Notes: generated by a model not told the origin, from the sequence alone. A DNA stretch of 64,000 nucleotides from Loktanella sp. D2R18 (GCF_003318235.1 NZ_QOCG01000006.1:248001-312000); one strand, 5' to 3'; shown: positions 36,834-49,350, counted from the stretch's first letter. Made by a program: numbers and translations.

Positions 36834-37773
36834 AAAAGCTACTGCTGACCCGCGTGTTTCCGCAAGCCACGATTGCTGCGGCTAGGGCGCGCTATGATGT
36901 GACCCTGCGTGATGACCCCAAAGGCATGACCACGGCCGAGGCCAACGCGGCGTTAAAAACTTATGACGCGATCCTGACAACATTGGGCGATGATTTTAGC
37001 GCCCCCGCGTTTGACGGCGCATTACGCTGCGGCGTGCTGGCTAATTTTGGTGTGGGCTATAATCATATTGATGCAGATGCGGCCAAGGCTGCGGGCGTCG
37101 CGCTGTCGAACACACCTGATGTGGTCACCGATGCCACCGCCGATATCGGCATGACCCTGATCCTCTCGACCTGTCGCCGCGCGGGCGAAGGTGAGCGGCT
37201 TGTGCGCGCCGATAAATGGGAGGGCTGGGCGCCGACCCAGATGCTAGGCACGCATGTCACCGGAAAGACCGTTGGCATCGTCGGAATGGGCCGTATTGGG
37301 CAGGCGGTGGCAAAGCGCTGCCATTTTGGGTTTGAGATGCCTGTGATCTATTTTAACCGCTCAGAAAAGACCGTTGATTTCCCGGCGCAGCAGGTGGATA
37401 GCCTTGCTACGTTGATGACGCGGGCGGATATCGTTGTAGTGACCGTGCCAGGCGGCGGCGGTAATGCGAGCATGATCAATGCGGGTTTGCTCGCCCAGAT
37501 GAAACCGCGCGGCATTTTCATCAATATTGCGCGCGGCGATGTGGTGGATGAACCGGCACTGATCGCGGCGCTGCAAGCGGGGCAGGTCGCAGGTGCGGGG
37601 CTTGATGTGTTTGCCAACGAACCCACCGTTCCTGATGCGTTTCGTGCGATGGAAAACGTGGTGCTGTTGCCGCATCTTGGTACGGCCGCGTTGGAAGTGC
37701 GCGAAGCAATGGGCCAAATGGCGCTTGATAATATTATCGCATGGGACGAAGGTCGGCCCTTGCCACAGGCGGT

Positions 37774-37777
<4 letters not shown>
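36830..37777 (+). CDS. D-isomer-specific 2-hydroxyacid dehydrogenase (GyaR/GhrB type)
   Basis: A 315-residue NAD(P)-dependent oxidoreductase, probably glyoxylate/hydroxypyruvate reductase or glycerate dehydrogenase. NAD loop VGIVGMGRIGQAVAKR, catalytic Arg in INIARGDVVDEPAL, Glu in DVFANEP and His in LPHLGTA. Starts with TTG inside the csaA stop (TTGA). Cytosolic. Substrate class is safe, exact substrate not. Confidence 0.88.
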
Positions 37778-40124
<2,347 letters not shown>

Positions 40125-40129
40125 AGTCA

Positions 40130-40155
40130 CGCCCGCCGGTTTTGGCCCGCGGGCG
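40130..40155. terminator. Hairpin between converging genes, likely bidirectional terminator
   Basis: CGCCCGC and GCGGGCG pair around a 12-base loop; the plus side is followed by CAGATTTTA. It lies between the converging stops of sdhE and the hydrolase gene. Confidence 0.55.
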
Positions 40156-40161
40156 CAGATT

Positions 40162-41106
40162 TTATGATTTGGCCAGCCAATCCAGTATTGCTGCATTTGT
40201 CTCGGACGGCTTTTCTTGTTGAATGCAATGGCCGCAATCAAAGCTGACCACATCAACATTTGGTACAAACTCAGATAGGTTTTCTGACTGCGGGATCAGG
40301 TCGCGGTCGCCATGGATCATCAAGGTTGGAACTTTGATCACCGGGGGTACATCGGCTAACAGGTGCCAATTCCGGTCCAGATTACGATACCAGTTGATAC
40401 TGCTGGTAAAACCGGATTGCTGAAATGCATTGATATAGACCTCCAGATCATCCGAGCCCATCAAAGGGTCGCCAAGCGCTGTTTCTGCCTGTGCAAGATT
40501 AATCATCATCATACCCGGTTCCGGTGCGGCTTGGGGCAGGTTTTTCCGAAACAAGTTGCGCAAAAACTGCGTACGGTTCGCGTCAAGGATGGCATCGGCA
40601 ACGCCGGGTTGGCGATTGAAGTGGACGAAATAATGGTCGCCGCCAAAAAACTCTTCCATGAAATCAATCCACGGCATTGGGGTGCGCGCTTGGTACGGCA
40701 GGGCGAGGTTGATGATCCGGCTCACCCGCGCGGGGTGCAACAAGGCCAACCCCCAGACGACACTCGCCCCCCAATCATGTCCGGCAAATATCGCGTTCTC
40801 ATAGCCAAAGTAATCAAGCAAGCCGATCAGGTCCCCGGCCAACTGCGTGATGTCATAAGTCTCGACCGCATCTGGGCAGGATGAATTCCCGTAGCCGCGC
40901 TGATTGGGCGCGATGACGTGGTAACCGGCAGCCACAAGTGCGGGGATTTGATAGCGCCAAGAATAAGCGTGCTCAGGCCAGCCGTGGCACAGCAAAATGG
41001 GGTTTCCCGCGTTCTCGCGGCCTGCTTCAAAGACCTCAAGTTCCACCCCATTCACGTGAATTTGGGTCGGAGTCGGAAAGTCAGTTGGATAAGTTTGCAA
41101 TGTCAT
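40162..41106 (-). CDS. Alpha/beta-hydrolase, epoxide hydrolase/dehalogenase-like
   Basis: A 314-residue alpha/beta hydrolase. HGWPEHAYSWRYQIPALV carries the oxyanion His-Gly-Trp-Pro block, AGHDWGASVVWGLAL the nucleophile elbow with Asp (as in epoxide hydrolases), and GDRDLIP and FDCGHCIQQEKP the acid and base. So an epoxide hydrolase or haloalkane dehalogenase is more probable than an esterase. Divergent from the WYL regulator, with an operator-like palindrome between them. Confidence 0.85.
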   Translation of the reverse strand: MTLQTYPTDFPTPTQIHVNGVELEVFEAGRENAGNPILLCHGWPEHAYSWRYQIPALVAAGYHVIAPNQRGYGNSSCPDAVETYDITQLAGDLIGLLDYFGYENAIFAGHDWGASVVWGLALLHPARVSRIINLALPYQARTPMPWIDFMEEFFGGDHYFVHFNRQPGVADAILDANRTQFLRNLFRKNLPQAAPEPGMMMINLAQAETALGDPLMGSDDLEVYINAFQQSGFTSSINWYRNLDRNWHLLADVPPVIKVPTLMIHGDRDLIPQSENLSEFVPNVDVVSFDCGHCIQQEKPSETNAAILDWLAKS

Positions 41107-41143
41107 TTCTCCTTGCTTGCATCATGCAAGAAGATCTAAATTG

Positions 41144-41170
41144 AATTAGTGCCAAATTTTGGCACCAATT
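41144..41170. promoter_or_regulatory. Long palindromic operator candidate between hydrolase and WYL regulator genes
   Basis: AATTAGTGCCAAA and TTTGGCACCAATT form 13-bp arms around a single T, with one mismatch; the inner GTGCCAAA-T-TTTGGCAC is perfect. It lies in the 80-base space between two divergent genes, 18 bases before the regulator ATG, where an autoregulated repressor would bind. Confidence 0.65.
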
Positions 41171-41187
41171 GTTGGTAACCTGCAAAA

Positions 41188-41907
41188 ATGAACCCGCGTC
41201 ATCGACAAGATACACTTGTGCGCAGCCTGCGCCGCAACGGCACTACAACGATTGCGGAGCTTGCACGAGAGGTCGGCGCATCGCGGCGGACCGTGTTGCG
41301 CGATATCTGCGCGCTACGCGATGAGGGGTTCGTCATTCATTCTGAACCGGGGCGCGGCGGCGGGCTTCAGCTTGATCCGCAATCATTGCAGACCACGGCG
41401 CGACTGTCGGTGGCAGAGGTCTTTGCTTTACTGATCAGCGTGGCATCTATGCGCGCGGCTGGGAACCTGCCGTTTGCGGGGCTTGCGGACGCGGGGCTTG
41501 CGAAGATCGAAAAGGCGCTGCCTTCGGATAAAATCCGCGACCTGCGCCGGTTTTTGGATTGCCTTTACGTTGGGCCGCTTGCGCCACAGGTGAATATTGC
41601 GGACATGGGCGCGATGGACCCCGCGTTACTGCCCGCATTTGAAACGGCTTTTCTTGAACGGCAATATCTTCGGTTTCAATATCGCGATGCAAAGGGGGCG
41701 GTCACGTGTAGAGAAGTAGAACCGCAAGCCATGCTGATCCTGCCGCCGCTTTGGTATTTGGTGTCTTGGGATCCCACCCGAAACGGCTTTCGTCATTTCC
41801 GTATGGATCGCATCACTGGTCCAAGCTGCGTCGCAGAGCGCGTTTTTCGCCGACGTCATGTGCAGTTTGATGATGGGGTGCGCCCCGTCAGGGATCAGCA
41901 TCCTTGA
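41188..41907 (+). CDS. HTH/WYL-domain transcriptional regulator
   Basis: A 239-residue protein with an N-terminal DeoR-type wHTH (ELAREVGASRRTVLRDICALRDEGF, about 26-50), followed by GRGGGLQL, and a WYL domain (about 145-225; FLERQYLRFQYRDAKG, PLWYLVSWDPTRNGFRHFRMDRI), the latter being a ligand- or nucleic-acid-binding module. Divergent from the hydrolase, with a shared palindrome between them, it probably controls that gene and itself. Confidence 0.85.
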   Translation: MNPRHRQDTLVRSLRRNGTTTIAELAREVGASRRTVLRDICALRDEGFVIHSEPGRGGGLQLDPQSLQTTARLSVAEVFALLISVASMRAAGNLPFAGLADAGLAKIEKALPSDKIRDLRRFLDCLYVGPLAPQVNIADMGAMDPALLPAFETAFLERQYLRFQYRDAKGAVTCREVEPQAMLILPPLWYLVSWDPTRNGFRHFRMDRITGPSCVAERVFRRRHVQFDDGVRPVRDQHP

Positions 41908-42004
41908 GTTTGTATTTTGAAAAATCGTTACAATTTTAGCATTTAACTGAATGTTTTTTATTTTGTTTTAGCCAAGTACCCAAGCTGAAGACGGAGTAAT
42001 AGAG

Positions 42005-42526
42005 ATGAGCATTCATACCGACATTGATGGTCCAAACCCGTCAGGGCTTGCGGCCGCGCGTAGTGCCAGCTTCATGGCAAGCTATTTGGACGCATTAACA
42101 CTGGTTGAACGGCTCCATCGCTTGTTGCTTGATGTGATCAAAGATGAGTTCGAACGCGTGGGTATCCTTGAAATCAATGCGGTTCAGGCGCTTTTGCTGT
42201 TTAACGTCGGCGATAATGAAGTCACAGCGGGCGAATTGAAAACACGCGGCTATTATCAAGGCTCCAACGTATCATATAATCTGAAAAAGCTGGTTGATCT
42301 TGGCTATATGCATCACCAACGCAGTGAAATTGATCGCAGGTCCGTGCGCGTTCGCCTGTCGGAAAAGGGGCGCAATGTCCGCGCTATCGTCGCAAAGCTG
42401 TTTTTGACACATGCTGATGGGCTGGTTGACCGTGAAGTGCTTGATCACGACGGTCTAGACATGATCACCGCATCACTGCGGCGGGTCGAACGGTACTGGA
42501 CCGAACAAATCCGCTATATCTATTAG
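42005..42526 (+). CDS. MarR-type winged-helix regulator, LdtR-like
   Basis: A 173-residue winged-helix protein: N-terminal helix with YLDALTLVERLHRLLLDVIKDEFE, the HTH around GELKTRGYYQGSNVSYNLKKLVDLGYMHHQRSEIDRRSVRVRLSEKGR (in several blocks), and a helical C-terminus. The YYQGSNVSYNLKKL recognition helix is that of the alphaproteobacterial LdtR/RirA-like MarR branch. Target unknown; LdtR homologues control cell-wall L,D-transpeptidases. Converges with the DUF1194 gene by four bases. Confidence 0.8.
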   Translation: MSIHTDIDGPNPSGLAAARSASFMASYLDALTLVERLHRLLLDVIKDEFERVGILEINAVQALLLFNVGDNEVTAGELKTRGYYQGSNVSYNLKKLVDLGYMHHQRSEIDRRSVRVRLSEKGRNVRAIVAKLFLTHADGLVDREVLDHDGLDMITASLRRVERYWTEQIRYIY

Positions 42527-43266
42527 GGCGACAAAATCGCGATGCTTTGCAATCCGTGCGTTGCCTCACCCATGATAAGCGGCGTGACCTCGCGGATCAA
42601 TTTGCGGCGCATCGCGTTTTCATAATCGGCGAAACCATTGGCGATCTCAACAAATGCGCTAGGTCCACGGATCACTTGATCTCGGTAGAAAGTCAGTGGG
42701 TTCGCATCGAAGCTATCGGCGCTGCTTTCAACGACCAAGCCATTCACCGTAACCCCGGAAAATGGAAAGGCGGCATAAGCCTGCGTGGGACCAAACCCTT
42801 CGTTATTGATACCGTCGCCCGCAACATCGATTATGTGAAAGTCGCAAGGTGGCGCGCTTTGCAACTGAATCGCCGCATGGCCAAGCGCATATCCCATCGC
42901 AGTCGGGAAATCGTCATGACCGCGGCTGCTATCCAAAACGGTTTGCGCGGCAGAATACAGGTCGTTGGGGTCGTCGATGATGGTCCAGGGCAGGATATCG
43001 TCTTGGTTGTATCGCCCGCTCCACTCAAAAATGAACAAGGCGACCGGGTCTTGGCTGGCCATAAAGGCGGTTTGCACATCGGGCGCGATCAGGGCAGCGG
43101 CAAGCCCCGCGCGTTGCAATTGGTCTTCGGCGGCATCGATCGAAGACGACACATCTACCGCTAAGACGAGCGCAAGGCGGCAGGCCTCAGCCGGGTTTGC
43201 AATGGTGCAAAGCCCGGCAAAGAGGGTGGCTTTTACCAATGGCCTGTGTTTTCCATGCTTGCCCAT
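42523..43266 (-). CDS. Exported DUF1194 (von Willebrand A-like) protein
   Basis: A 247-residue protein with signal-like start (KATLFAGLCTIANPAEA). The MIDAS-like block is LVLAVDVSSSIDAAEDQLQRAGLA (DxSxS), followed by VALFIFEWSG and DVAGDGINNEG, typical of DUF1194. It is periplasmic and probably binds a metal; function unknown. The first bases overlap the gloA 3' end by about 34 bases, an unusually long overlap for the pair. Confidence 0.82.
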   Translation of the reverse strand: MGKHGKHRPLVKATLFAGLCTIANPAEACRLALVLAVDVSSSIDAAEDQLQRAGLAAALIAPDVQTAFMASQDPVALFIFEWSGRYNQDDILPWTIIDDPNDLYSAAQTVLDSSRGHDDFPTAMGYALGHAAIQLQSAPPCDFHIIDVAGDGINNEGFGPTQAYAAFPFSGVTVNGLVVESSADSFDANPLTFYRDQVIRGPSAFVEIANGFADYENAMRRKLIREVTPLIMGEATHGLQSIAILSP

Positions 43267-43661
43267 GGTTCCGCTACCGGCTGGTTGTTTCCGGCCTGTA
43301 ATAGTTCGATAGAAATATTGTCCGGCGAACGCACAAACGCCATGCGGCCATCACGCGGCGGGCGGTTGATCGTCACGCCATTGTCCATAAGGTGCTGACA
43401 GGTCGCGTAAATATCGTCGACCTCATAGGCAAGATGCCCAAAGTGGCGGCTATCTGTCGGCAATTCATCGTCACCATCCCAGTTATAGGTCAGCTCTATT
43501 GGGCAGTCCTCTTGGCCTTCGGGGGCCATGAATATCAATGAGAAACGCCCAGCCTCAACATCATGGCGTTTGGTTTCTTTCAGCCCCAACAAGGCAAAGA
43601 ACGCCATGGTTTTTTCAAGGTCTTTGACCCGCACCATTGTATGCAGATATTTGATTGGCAT
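43233..43661 (-). CDS. gloA: Lactoylglutathione lyase (glyoxalase I), VOC family
   Basis: A 142-residue VOC enzyme, converting the methylglyoxal-glutathione adduct to lactoylglutathione. Paired beta-alpha-beta-beta-beta modules: HTMVRVKDLEKTMAFFALLG with RFSLIFMAPEG and ELTYNWDGDDE, then GHLAYEVDDIYATCQHLM and the RPPRDGRMAFVRSPDNISIELLQ metal-site region. ATG at 43661 with AAGGAA upstream is the family start; the frame open to 43787 adds a poor leader. Confidence 0.88.
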   Translation of the reverse strand: MPIKYLHTMVRVKDLEKTMAFFALLGLKETKRHDVEAGRFSLIFMAPEGQEDCPIELTYNWDGDDELPTDSRHFGHLAYEVDDIYATCQHLMDNGVTINRPPRDGRMAFVRSPDNISIELLQAGNNQPVAEPWASMENTGHW

Positions 43662-43961
43662 CAGTCTGTTCCTTCGTAAAGCATTCATCAATGAGACTAA
43701 GGTGGGAACGCGGAAAATAACATGGTGATTTACAAAATGCTTTGCGGCCGAGACAATCGTGGACGCGTGTTGGGGCGGAAACGTCATACCTATAACGTTT
43801 TCGTGTATTCAGCGCAGGCGGAGGCATTGCTGTATTGCCCATACTAATATCCTGAATTACGAGGATTTTTATCCATACCCCCTCACTTTCGATGAGCGTG
43901 TATTGGACGCATTTATTCAGTATCTTGTTCTGCTTTCACCTTTTACAAAAATGGAAAAAAC

Positions 43962-44360
43962 ATGAATTTCGAGATGAACGTTCGCAAGCGCATGGCGATG
44001 TGTGCAGTTGCTCTGATAACGGTCGCGGCTCAGGCGCAAGCTGACGCGTTAGACGAGGCACGGGCGCGGATTGATGCGCTTACTGAATCGGAGATCACAA
44101 CCGTTGTGACACGTTGGATCAACGAAGTTGGTAGCAATTGCCGTGTGCAATTGGTCGCAACGACGCAAAGAGACGTGCAAGCGTTCATCAACCCTATCCT
44201 CTTTGATATTGCAAACGTAGAGAGCGGAGACCAAGACGAACTAAAACGCTATCTCGATAATCATGTTGATGACGTGATGAAAGAAGCCGAGGAACAGGGC
44301 ACCTATTCGTTTGAGACTTCTGGCAGCACGACACATCTTGTTGCTCACGACTGTGAATAA
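43962..44360 (+). CDS. Unknown exported protein, 132 residues
   Basis: Not recognised. Basic N-terminus followed by a hydrophobic signal (MCAVALITVAAQAQA, cleaved about residue 27), then an acidic helical body (DALDEARARIDALTESEITTVV) with two cysteines (SNCRV and HDCE) that may form a disulphide. No neighbour gives a clue. Confidence 0.55.
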   Translation: MNFEMNVRKRMAMCAVALITVAAQAQADALDEARARIDALTESEITTVVTRWINEVGSNCRVQLVATTQRDVQAFINPILFDIANVESGDQDELKRYLDNHVDDVMKEAEEQGTYSFETSGSTTHLVAHDCE

Positions 44361-44595
44361 TGGGGTGATCGGCATGGGGTTGTACCTTGAGGGCCGAGGT
44401 CCTGAAACGATGTGTATGTGAACCTAATAGAGATCGGCAAAGGGCAACATTCGTCATGGTGCTTTTGCCGATCTTGCGTGTCGGCCGGTTGCCGAGGGCT
44501 TTCGTCGGAAGATGGTCACTAAGCTACGTTACAATGGACGTATCGTTAGGAACGCTCTGCTATACGCTAGTCGTTTATTGGGGGGTATCACACCA

Positions 44596-44670
44596 ATGGC
44601 AGTCCCTAGGGGAATTGAACCCCTCTTTCCAGGTTGAAAACCTGGCGTCCTAACCGATAGACGAAGGGAC
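44596..44670 (-). tRNA. tRNA-Glu (anticodon TTC), CCA encoded
   Basis: On the minus strand the cloverleaf is complete: acceptor arms GGTCCCT and AGGGACT (one G-U pair), anticodon stem CCAGG/CCTGG enclosing TTTTCAA, giving anticodon TTC, T-arm GGGG-TTCAATT-CCCC, and a genomically encoded terminal CCA. It is separated from recJ by a terminator. Confidence 0.96.
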
Positions 44671-44695
44671 CGCACTTGGTGTGTGGCGCTTTTAG

Positions 44696-44716
44696 AAAAA
44701 CTGCGCGTAGGGCGCA
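44696..44716 (-). terminator. Short terminator after recJ
   Basis: Minus-strand TGCGC and GCGCA form a stem around CCTAC, followed by GTTTTT. It lies about 45 bases past the recJ stop and before the tRNA-Glu gene. Confidence 0.6.
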
Positions 44717-44759
44717 AGAGGTATTTTGATTTATTTTTACTTTTTGTTCCGAAAGTTAT

Positions 44760-46514
44760 TTAGTGGGCAGGTGCCACGTCTTCGAGGCGCAGTTGCACGG
44801 ACTGCCGCCCCCGCCATGTGTTAATCTCGAGCCGCCCGGCCAAGTGGAATCGCGCGCCATTATGCCCCATAAGCATCGGCCCCATCGGCCCATCCATGCC
44901 ACCAAAACAAATAGAATCGATCCGTGCGCCCAGCCCGTCCCCGAAGGTGATTTTTAGATGGTTGGCCCCGACTTGTTTGGCAAATAGGATTTGCACATCA
45001 GGAAACGCAAACCGTGGGGCAGGGGCGCCTGCGCCGAATGGTCCGGCCTGTTCAATCTGTTCGACCAATTCGACAGTTGCCGCACCCGGCATCAATAGCC
45101 CATCAAGGCGCAAATCAGCGGGGCCAATGTCGGCGGCCCCTTGTTTCGCCAAAAGCGCGCCGATCCGGTCCATTGCAGCGTCCAGCTGATCGCGGGCGAC
45201 AGTCAGACCGGCGGCCATCTTATGCCCGCCGCCTTTGATCAAAAGCCCATCAGCGGCGGCGCGTTGGATCGCCGCGCCAAGATCAATGCCGGACACAGAA
45301 CGTCCCGATCCTTTGCCCTCATCGCCGTCGAGTCCGATCACAATCGCGGGGCGGTTGGTGGCTTCTTTAAGCCGCGACGCGACGATCCCAACAACGCCGG
45401 GGTGCCAGCCTTCGCCAGCCGCCCAGACCAGCGGCCCATCAAGCCCGCGGGCCGTCGCCTGTTCAAGCGCCAAGTCGCGGACCTGTGCTTCGACTTCGCG
45501 CCGTTCTGTGTTGAGCTGATCGAGCTTTCTGGCCATGGCTTCGGCCTCGTGCTGGTTTGTCGCTGCTAGTAGCCGCGCACCAAGATCTGCCTGCCCAATC
45601 CGCCCACCAGCATTCACCCGTGGCCCCAGCAAGAACCCCAGGTGATAGCTGGTCGGCGCTTGGTCCAGCCCCGCCACATCAGCGAGCGCGGTCAAGCCGA
45701 TCCGTTGCCGTCGCCCCATGACGGTCAAACCTTGGCGTACAAAAGCGCGGTTCACCCCAATCAGGGGGGCGACATCAGCCACCGTCGCCAGCGCCACAAG
45801 ATCGAGCATCGCCATCAGGTCCGGCCCTTTGGCACCGGCGGCTCGCATCTGTCGATTGGCTTCGACAAGCATCAAAAATACGACGGCAGCGGCGCACAGA
45901 TGCCCCAGATCGCCGCTTTCGTCTTGACGGTTTGGGTTCACCACGGCCACGCAATCGGGTAGGGTTTCGCCGCCAAGGTGGTGATCAAGCACGATAACCT
46001 CGGCCCCGTCGGCCGCAGCGATTGGTCCGTGTGAAAGCGTACCGCAGTCCACGCAGATGATCAGGTCGTGGTCCTTTGCCAGCATCGCCATGGCCTCATC
46101 ATTGGGGCCGTAGCCTTCGTCGATGCGGTCCGGAATATAGAGCGTGCTGTCTAGTCCCATGTCACGCAGCCAATTGATCAGCAGCGCTGCAGAAGTGCCG
46201 CCATCGACGTCATAATCCGCAAAAATAGCAATGCGTTCGCGTCTATCAACAGCGCGCAAGAACCGTGTGGCGGCTTTTTCCATGTCGCGCAGATCGTGGG
46301 GATCAGGCAGTAGGTCGCGCAGGGTGGGAGAGAGGAAGGCTTCGGTCGCGTCATCGGCCACACCACGCCGCACCAAGGTCCGGCACAAAGGGGCAGGCAG
46401 CCCCGTGGATTGGGTCATCGCCTCTGAAAGGCGATCTTCTTCGATTGAGGGGCCGACCCAACGCCGTCCGGTTGCAGATTGGGTGACGTTAAGAAATGCT
46501 TTGGACTGTGTCAT
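44760..46514 (-). CDS. recJ: Single-stranded-DNA-specific exonuclease RecJ
   Basis: A 584-residue 5'-3' ssDNA exonuclease of the DHH superfamily used in recombination and mismatch repair. Motifs: IAIFADYDVDGGTSAALL (metal Asp cluster), CVDCGTLSHGPI, VLDHHLGGETLP (the DHH), LGFLLGPRVNAGGRIG and the DHHA1-domain GGGHKMAAGLTV. The C-terminus carries the OB-like RecJ domain. It is on the same strand as glpX and hom further right; in relatives I recall recJ next to glpX, here separated by an island of about 10.7 kb. Confidence 0.95.
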   Translation of the reverse strand: MTQSKAFLNVTQSATGRRWVGPSIEEDRLSEAMTQSTGLPAPLCRTLVRRGVADDATEAFLSPTLRDLLPDPHDLRDMEKAATRFLRAVDRRERIAIFADYDVDGGTSAALLINWLRDMGLDSTLYIPDRIDEGYGPNDEAMAMLAKDHDLIICVDCGTLSHGPIAAADGAEVIVLDHHLGGETLPDCVAVVNPNRQDESGDLGHLCAAAVVFLMLVEANRQMRAAGAKGPDLMAMLDLVALATVADVAPLIGVNRAFVRQGLTVMGRRQRIGLTALADVAGLDQAPTSYHLGFLLGPRVNAGGRIGQADLGARLLAATNQHEAEAMARKLDQLNTERREVEAQVRDLALEQATARGLDGPLVWAAGEGWHPGVVGIVASRLKEATNRPAIVIGLDGDEGKGSGRSVSGIDLGAAIQRAAADGLLIKGGGHKMAAGLTVARDQLDAAMDRIGALLAKQGAADIGPADLRLDGLLMPGAATVELVEQIEQAGPFGAGAPAPRFAFPDVQILFAKQVGANHLKITFGDGLGARIDSICFGGMDGPMGPMLMGHNGARFHLAGRLEINTWRGRQSVQLRLEDVAPAH

Positions 46515-47611
46515 ACCGTGGGACAGTAATGAAAATAAGCAGCCGGTGCCACGGCGAATTTACGTATCGATGCCGTGGAGTTTTTTAGCCTGTCAAATCA
46601 GAGGGACAGTGACCTTTGACCACAACACCAAGCATTTTTAACCCAAAGCGGACCTCCACCGTTGCATATGGTGACGGCGGCTATGCGGACAAACCGGACT
46701 TGTGCACATGCGGCTATTGCTGACGCAGCATCCTTTTGCGGTTGCGGCAGGCCGACCGCTGCACCTCGGCGAAGGTCACCGAACCGGACATTCACCAGCG
46801 TTAACATGGCCCAAACCGAGACCGCACATTTGCCGCAACCTGGTCCGACCAGCGAGGTGCGGACGGAGCGTGAATTTGATGCAGTTGCGCCAAAGTCGGC
46901 TTCAACGATTAATCCCCGTCCCCAGCAACACGTGGGTCGTTCACCAAGTGACGGTGACTGTAGTTGATACTGGGCTTTTTACGCGAATGATGCCAAACCA
47001 AAGCTTGCGACACCAACTCCGCTCGAACCGACCCAGTTGGCGATAGGCTGGATGACAAAGACCTCGCATTCTCGGTCTGTCGTTGTCTCCACACAGACCT
47101 TAGTTGCCAACCAAAACCCAAAGTTTCGCACCGAAATCCACTTATTCGCTTCGATTTCCATAGCATCAAACTACTATGCCGATATCCTAGCAAAATTCAC
47201 ATCAAATGCTGATGAGAATAATCCATAGGTGCTCCGCCTGCGAGAAATTGGAAAATTGATGAAACGCTCGCACCACGTGCGCTCAAAAATTTGGTGAATT
47301 GACTAAGCGCGGTAAGCGTCGGGCCCAGCCGCCGTATATCGCTGTTTTCCAAGTCAGTAGATCGTCGACGCGGTTGATCTTGTAATCTAGGATGCGGGCG
47401 AGCGTGTCCACCAGCCATGCTCAGGCTGCGTAAATGAGAACCCAGGACAACATCAAATCATGACGGGTCCAGTTTCCGACAGACCCAAAACGAAACCGCT
47501 TATTTCAGAGACCCACTCCAGTACAATCCACGAAGAAGCATCTTGACCACCTACCCAGACCGGATACCATACTCTGCCAAACTCCTACCTACTTTTTTGG
47601 AAAGACGCCCC
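46515..47611. other. Gene-poor spacer between recJ and the island
   Basis: About 1.1 kb without a gene I can support. Short frames up to 114 residues occur on both strands and look random. The part near 46640-46880 contains degenerate GCGGACA/CCGGACT-type words that resemble intergenic repeats of this family. A transposase tail lies at 47283-47417 (own entry). It looks like a scar of earlier insertions at the island border. Confidence 0.5.
47283..47417 (-). pseudogene. Remnant of an IS66-type transposase C-terminus
   Basis: Read on the minus strand, the frame gives WLVDTLARILDYKINRVDDL followed by LTWKT and a stop about 45 codons in. The TLARI-DY-INRVDDLL pattern is that of the C-terminus of IS66 TnpC-type proteins (TLARIPDYKITRVDDLLP). 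The rest of the gene and any inverted repeats are gone and the upstream frame is closed. Similarity is short, so moderate confidence. Confidence 0.45.
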
Positions 47612-48235
<624 letters not shown>

Positions 48236-48255
48236 CCCCAAACCGCTGCGCCGCG

Positions 48256-49350
48256 TCAGAACGCGATGACCGCCTTCGTAACGATCCGCCCGTCGATTCG
48301 GAGCGCGCGGTTACGGGCCACGGCCTCGACGAAGGCGGCGGCCTCCTCGAAGGGAACCACATGCGACACGAGCCGTCGGAACCGCGTGCTGTAGGCGTCG
48401 ATCAGCATCACGGCCGCCGCAATCTGATCCGCCGAGGTCCCGCGCTGCCCTGTCACCCGATAGGGCCCGTTCGGACCCTGTCCGTCAAGGTAGGCACCCG
48501 CGGTCGGGGTGCCGCGCGTGTTACGCCAGCGGATCCCCGCGAGATCGTCGAAGCTCAACCTGCCGCAGGCGGGCGACACACCGGGCGCCACCGACGAGAC
48601 AAGATCGAGGACACCACCGGGTTCCAGCACGGCGAGCGCTTGCCCGATCGCGGCGCGGCACCCGCCACGCGAAACCATCACTGCCGCGGCATCGACGCGG
48701 AAGCCGCACTGCGTGAGGGCGGTTCGCGGAACGATCTGCACACCGGGGAAACTGTCTAGTCCCTGCGCCAGTTGCGCTGCATGATCCGTATCGCTGGGTG
48801 ACAGTAGAACGGAGTGGCCCTTCCCGGTCAGGACAAGGGCCAGCGTCAGCGCGATGCCGCCCGATCCGAGGATCAGCACCCGCGCGGCATGGCCCGCGTC
48901 GAGCCCCATCAACCCCTGCGCGTAGAGCGCGGCGGCCACCGGCTCCGCCAGCGCGCTTTCCGGCCCGATCTCCGCCGAGTGCCAGGCCGAGAGGTGCCCG
49001 TCGGCGATTTCTTGCTGCGTGACAACCCGTTGCTGAGCCCAGATGCCGGGAATTGAATGCCCGAAATTGCGGGTTTGGTCGGCGTCAGAAACCGGGTTGA
49101 CCACGACGATCCGCCCGCCAGCTCCGCCAGCAGAAAACTGGGCGCAGCACTCGGTAACTTCCGCCACCACCTCGTGCCCGAGCACGCTGGGCATGTCGCT
49201 GCGTGTGCGGCGGATAATGTCGAGATCGGTGCCACAAACCCCGGCAAAGCGCGGCATGATACGCAGCGCCCCCTCGGGTAACGGCAGGACCGGATCGCGG
49301 CTGTAGCCCAACCGTCCCGGACCGGTTAGGGTGATCGCAGCGTGCATCAT
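48256..49350 (-). CDS. Zinc-type MDR dehydrogenase, last gene of the cyclitol cluster
   Basis: A 364-residue medium-chain dehydrogenase resembling sorbitol/threonine/cyclitol dehydrogenases. Catalytic zinc site VCGTD (Cys39) and GHE (58-60) are intact; the four-Cys structural zinc lobe is absent. Rossmann loop VLILGSGGIALTLALV follows. It could oxidise a cyclitol hydroxyl before amination or reduce the cyclic ketone. ATG at 49350 overlaps the ROK kinase stop (ATGA); the frame open to 49638 runs out of frame over the kinase gene and is not real. Located at the 3' end of an eight-gene unit. Confidence 0.85.
   Translation of the reverse strand: MMHAAITLTGPGRLGYSRDPVLPLPEGALRIMPRFAGVCGTDLDIIRRTRSDMPSVLGHEVVAEVTECCAQFSAGGAGGRIVVVNPVSDADQTRNFGHSIPGIWAQQRVVTQQEIADGHLSAWHSAEIGPESALAEPVAAALYAQGLMGLDAGHAARVLILGSGGIALTLALVLTGKGHSVLLSPSDTDHAAQLAQGLDSFPGVQIVPRTALTQCGFRVDAAAVMVSRGGCRAAIGQALAVLEPGGVLDLVSSVAPGVSPACGRLSFDDLAGIRWRNTRGTPTAGAYLDGQGPNGPYRVTGQRGTSADQIAAAVMLIDAYSTRFRRLVSHVVPFEEAAAFVEAVARNRALRIDGRIVTKAVIAF

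Noticed and set aside
46909..47193. Minus-strand frame of 94 codons in the recJ-island spacer
   Set aside because: No ribosome site, no recognisable family and overlapping alternative frames; treated as decayed sequence.
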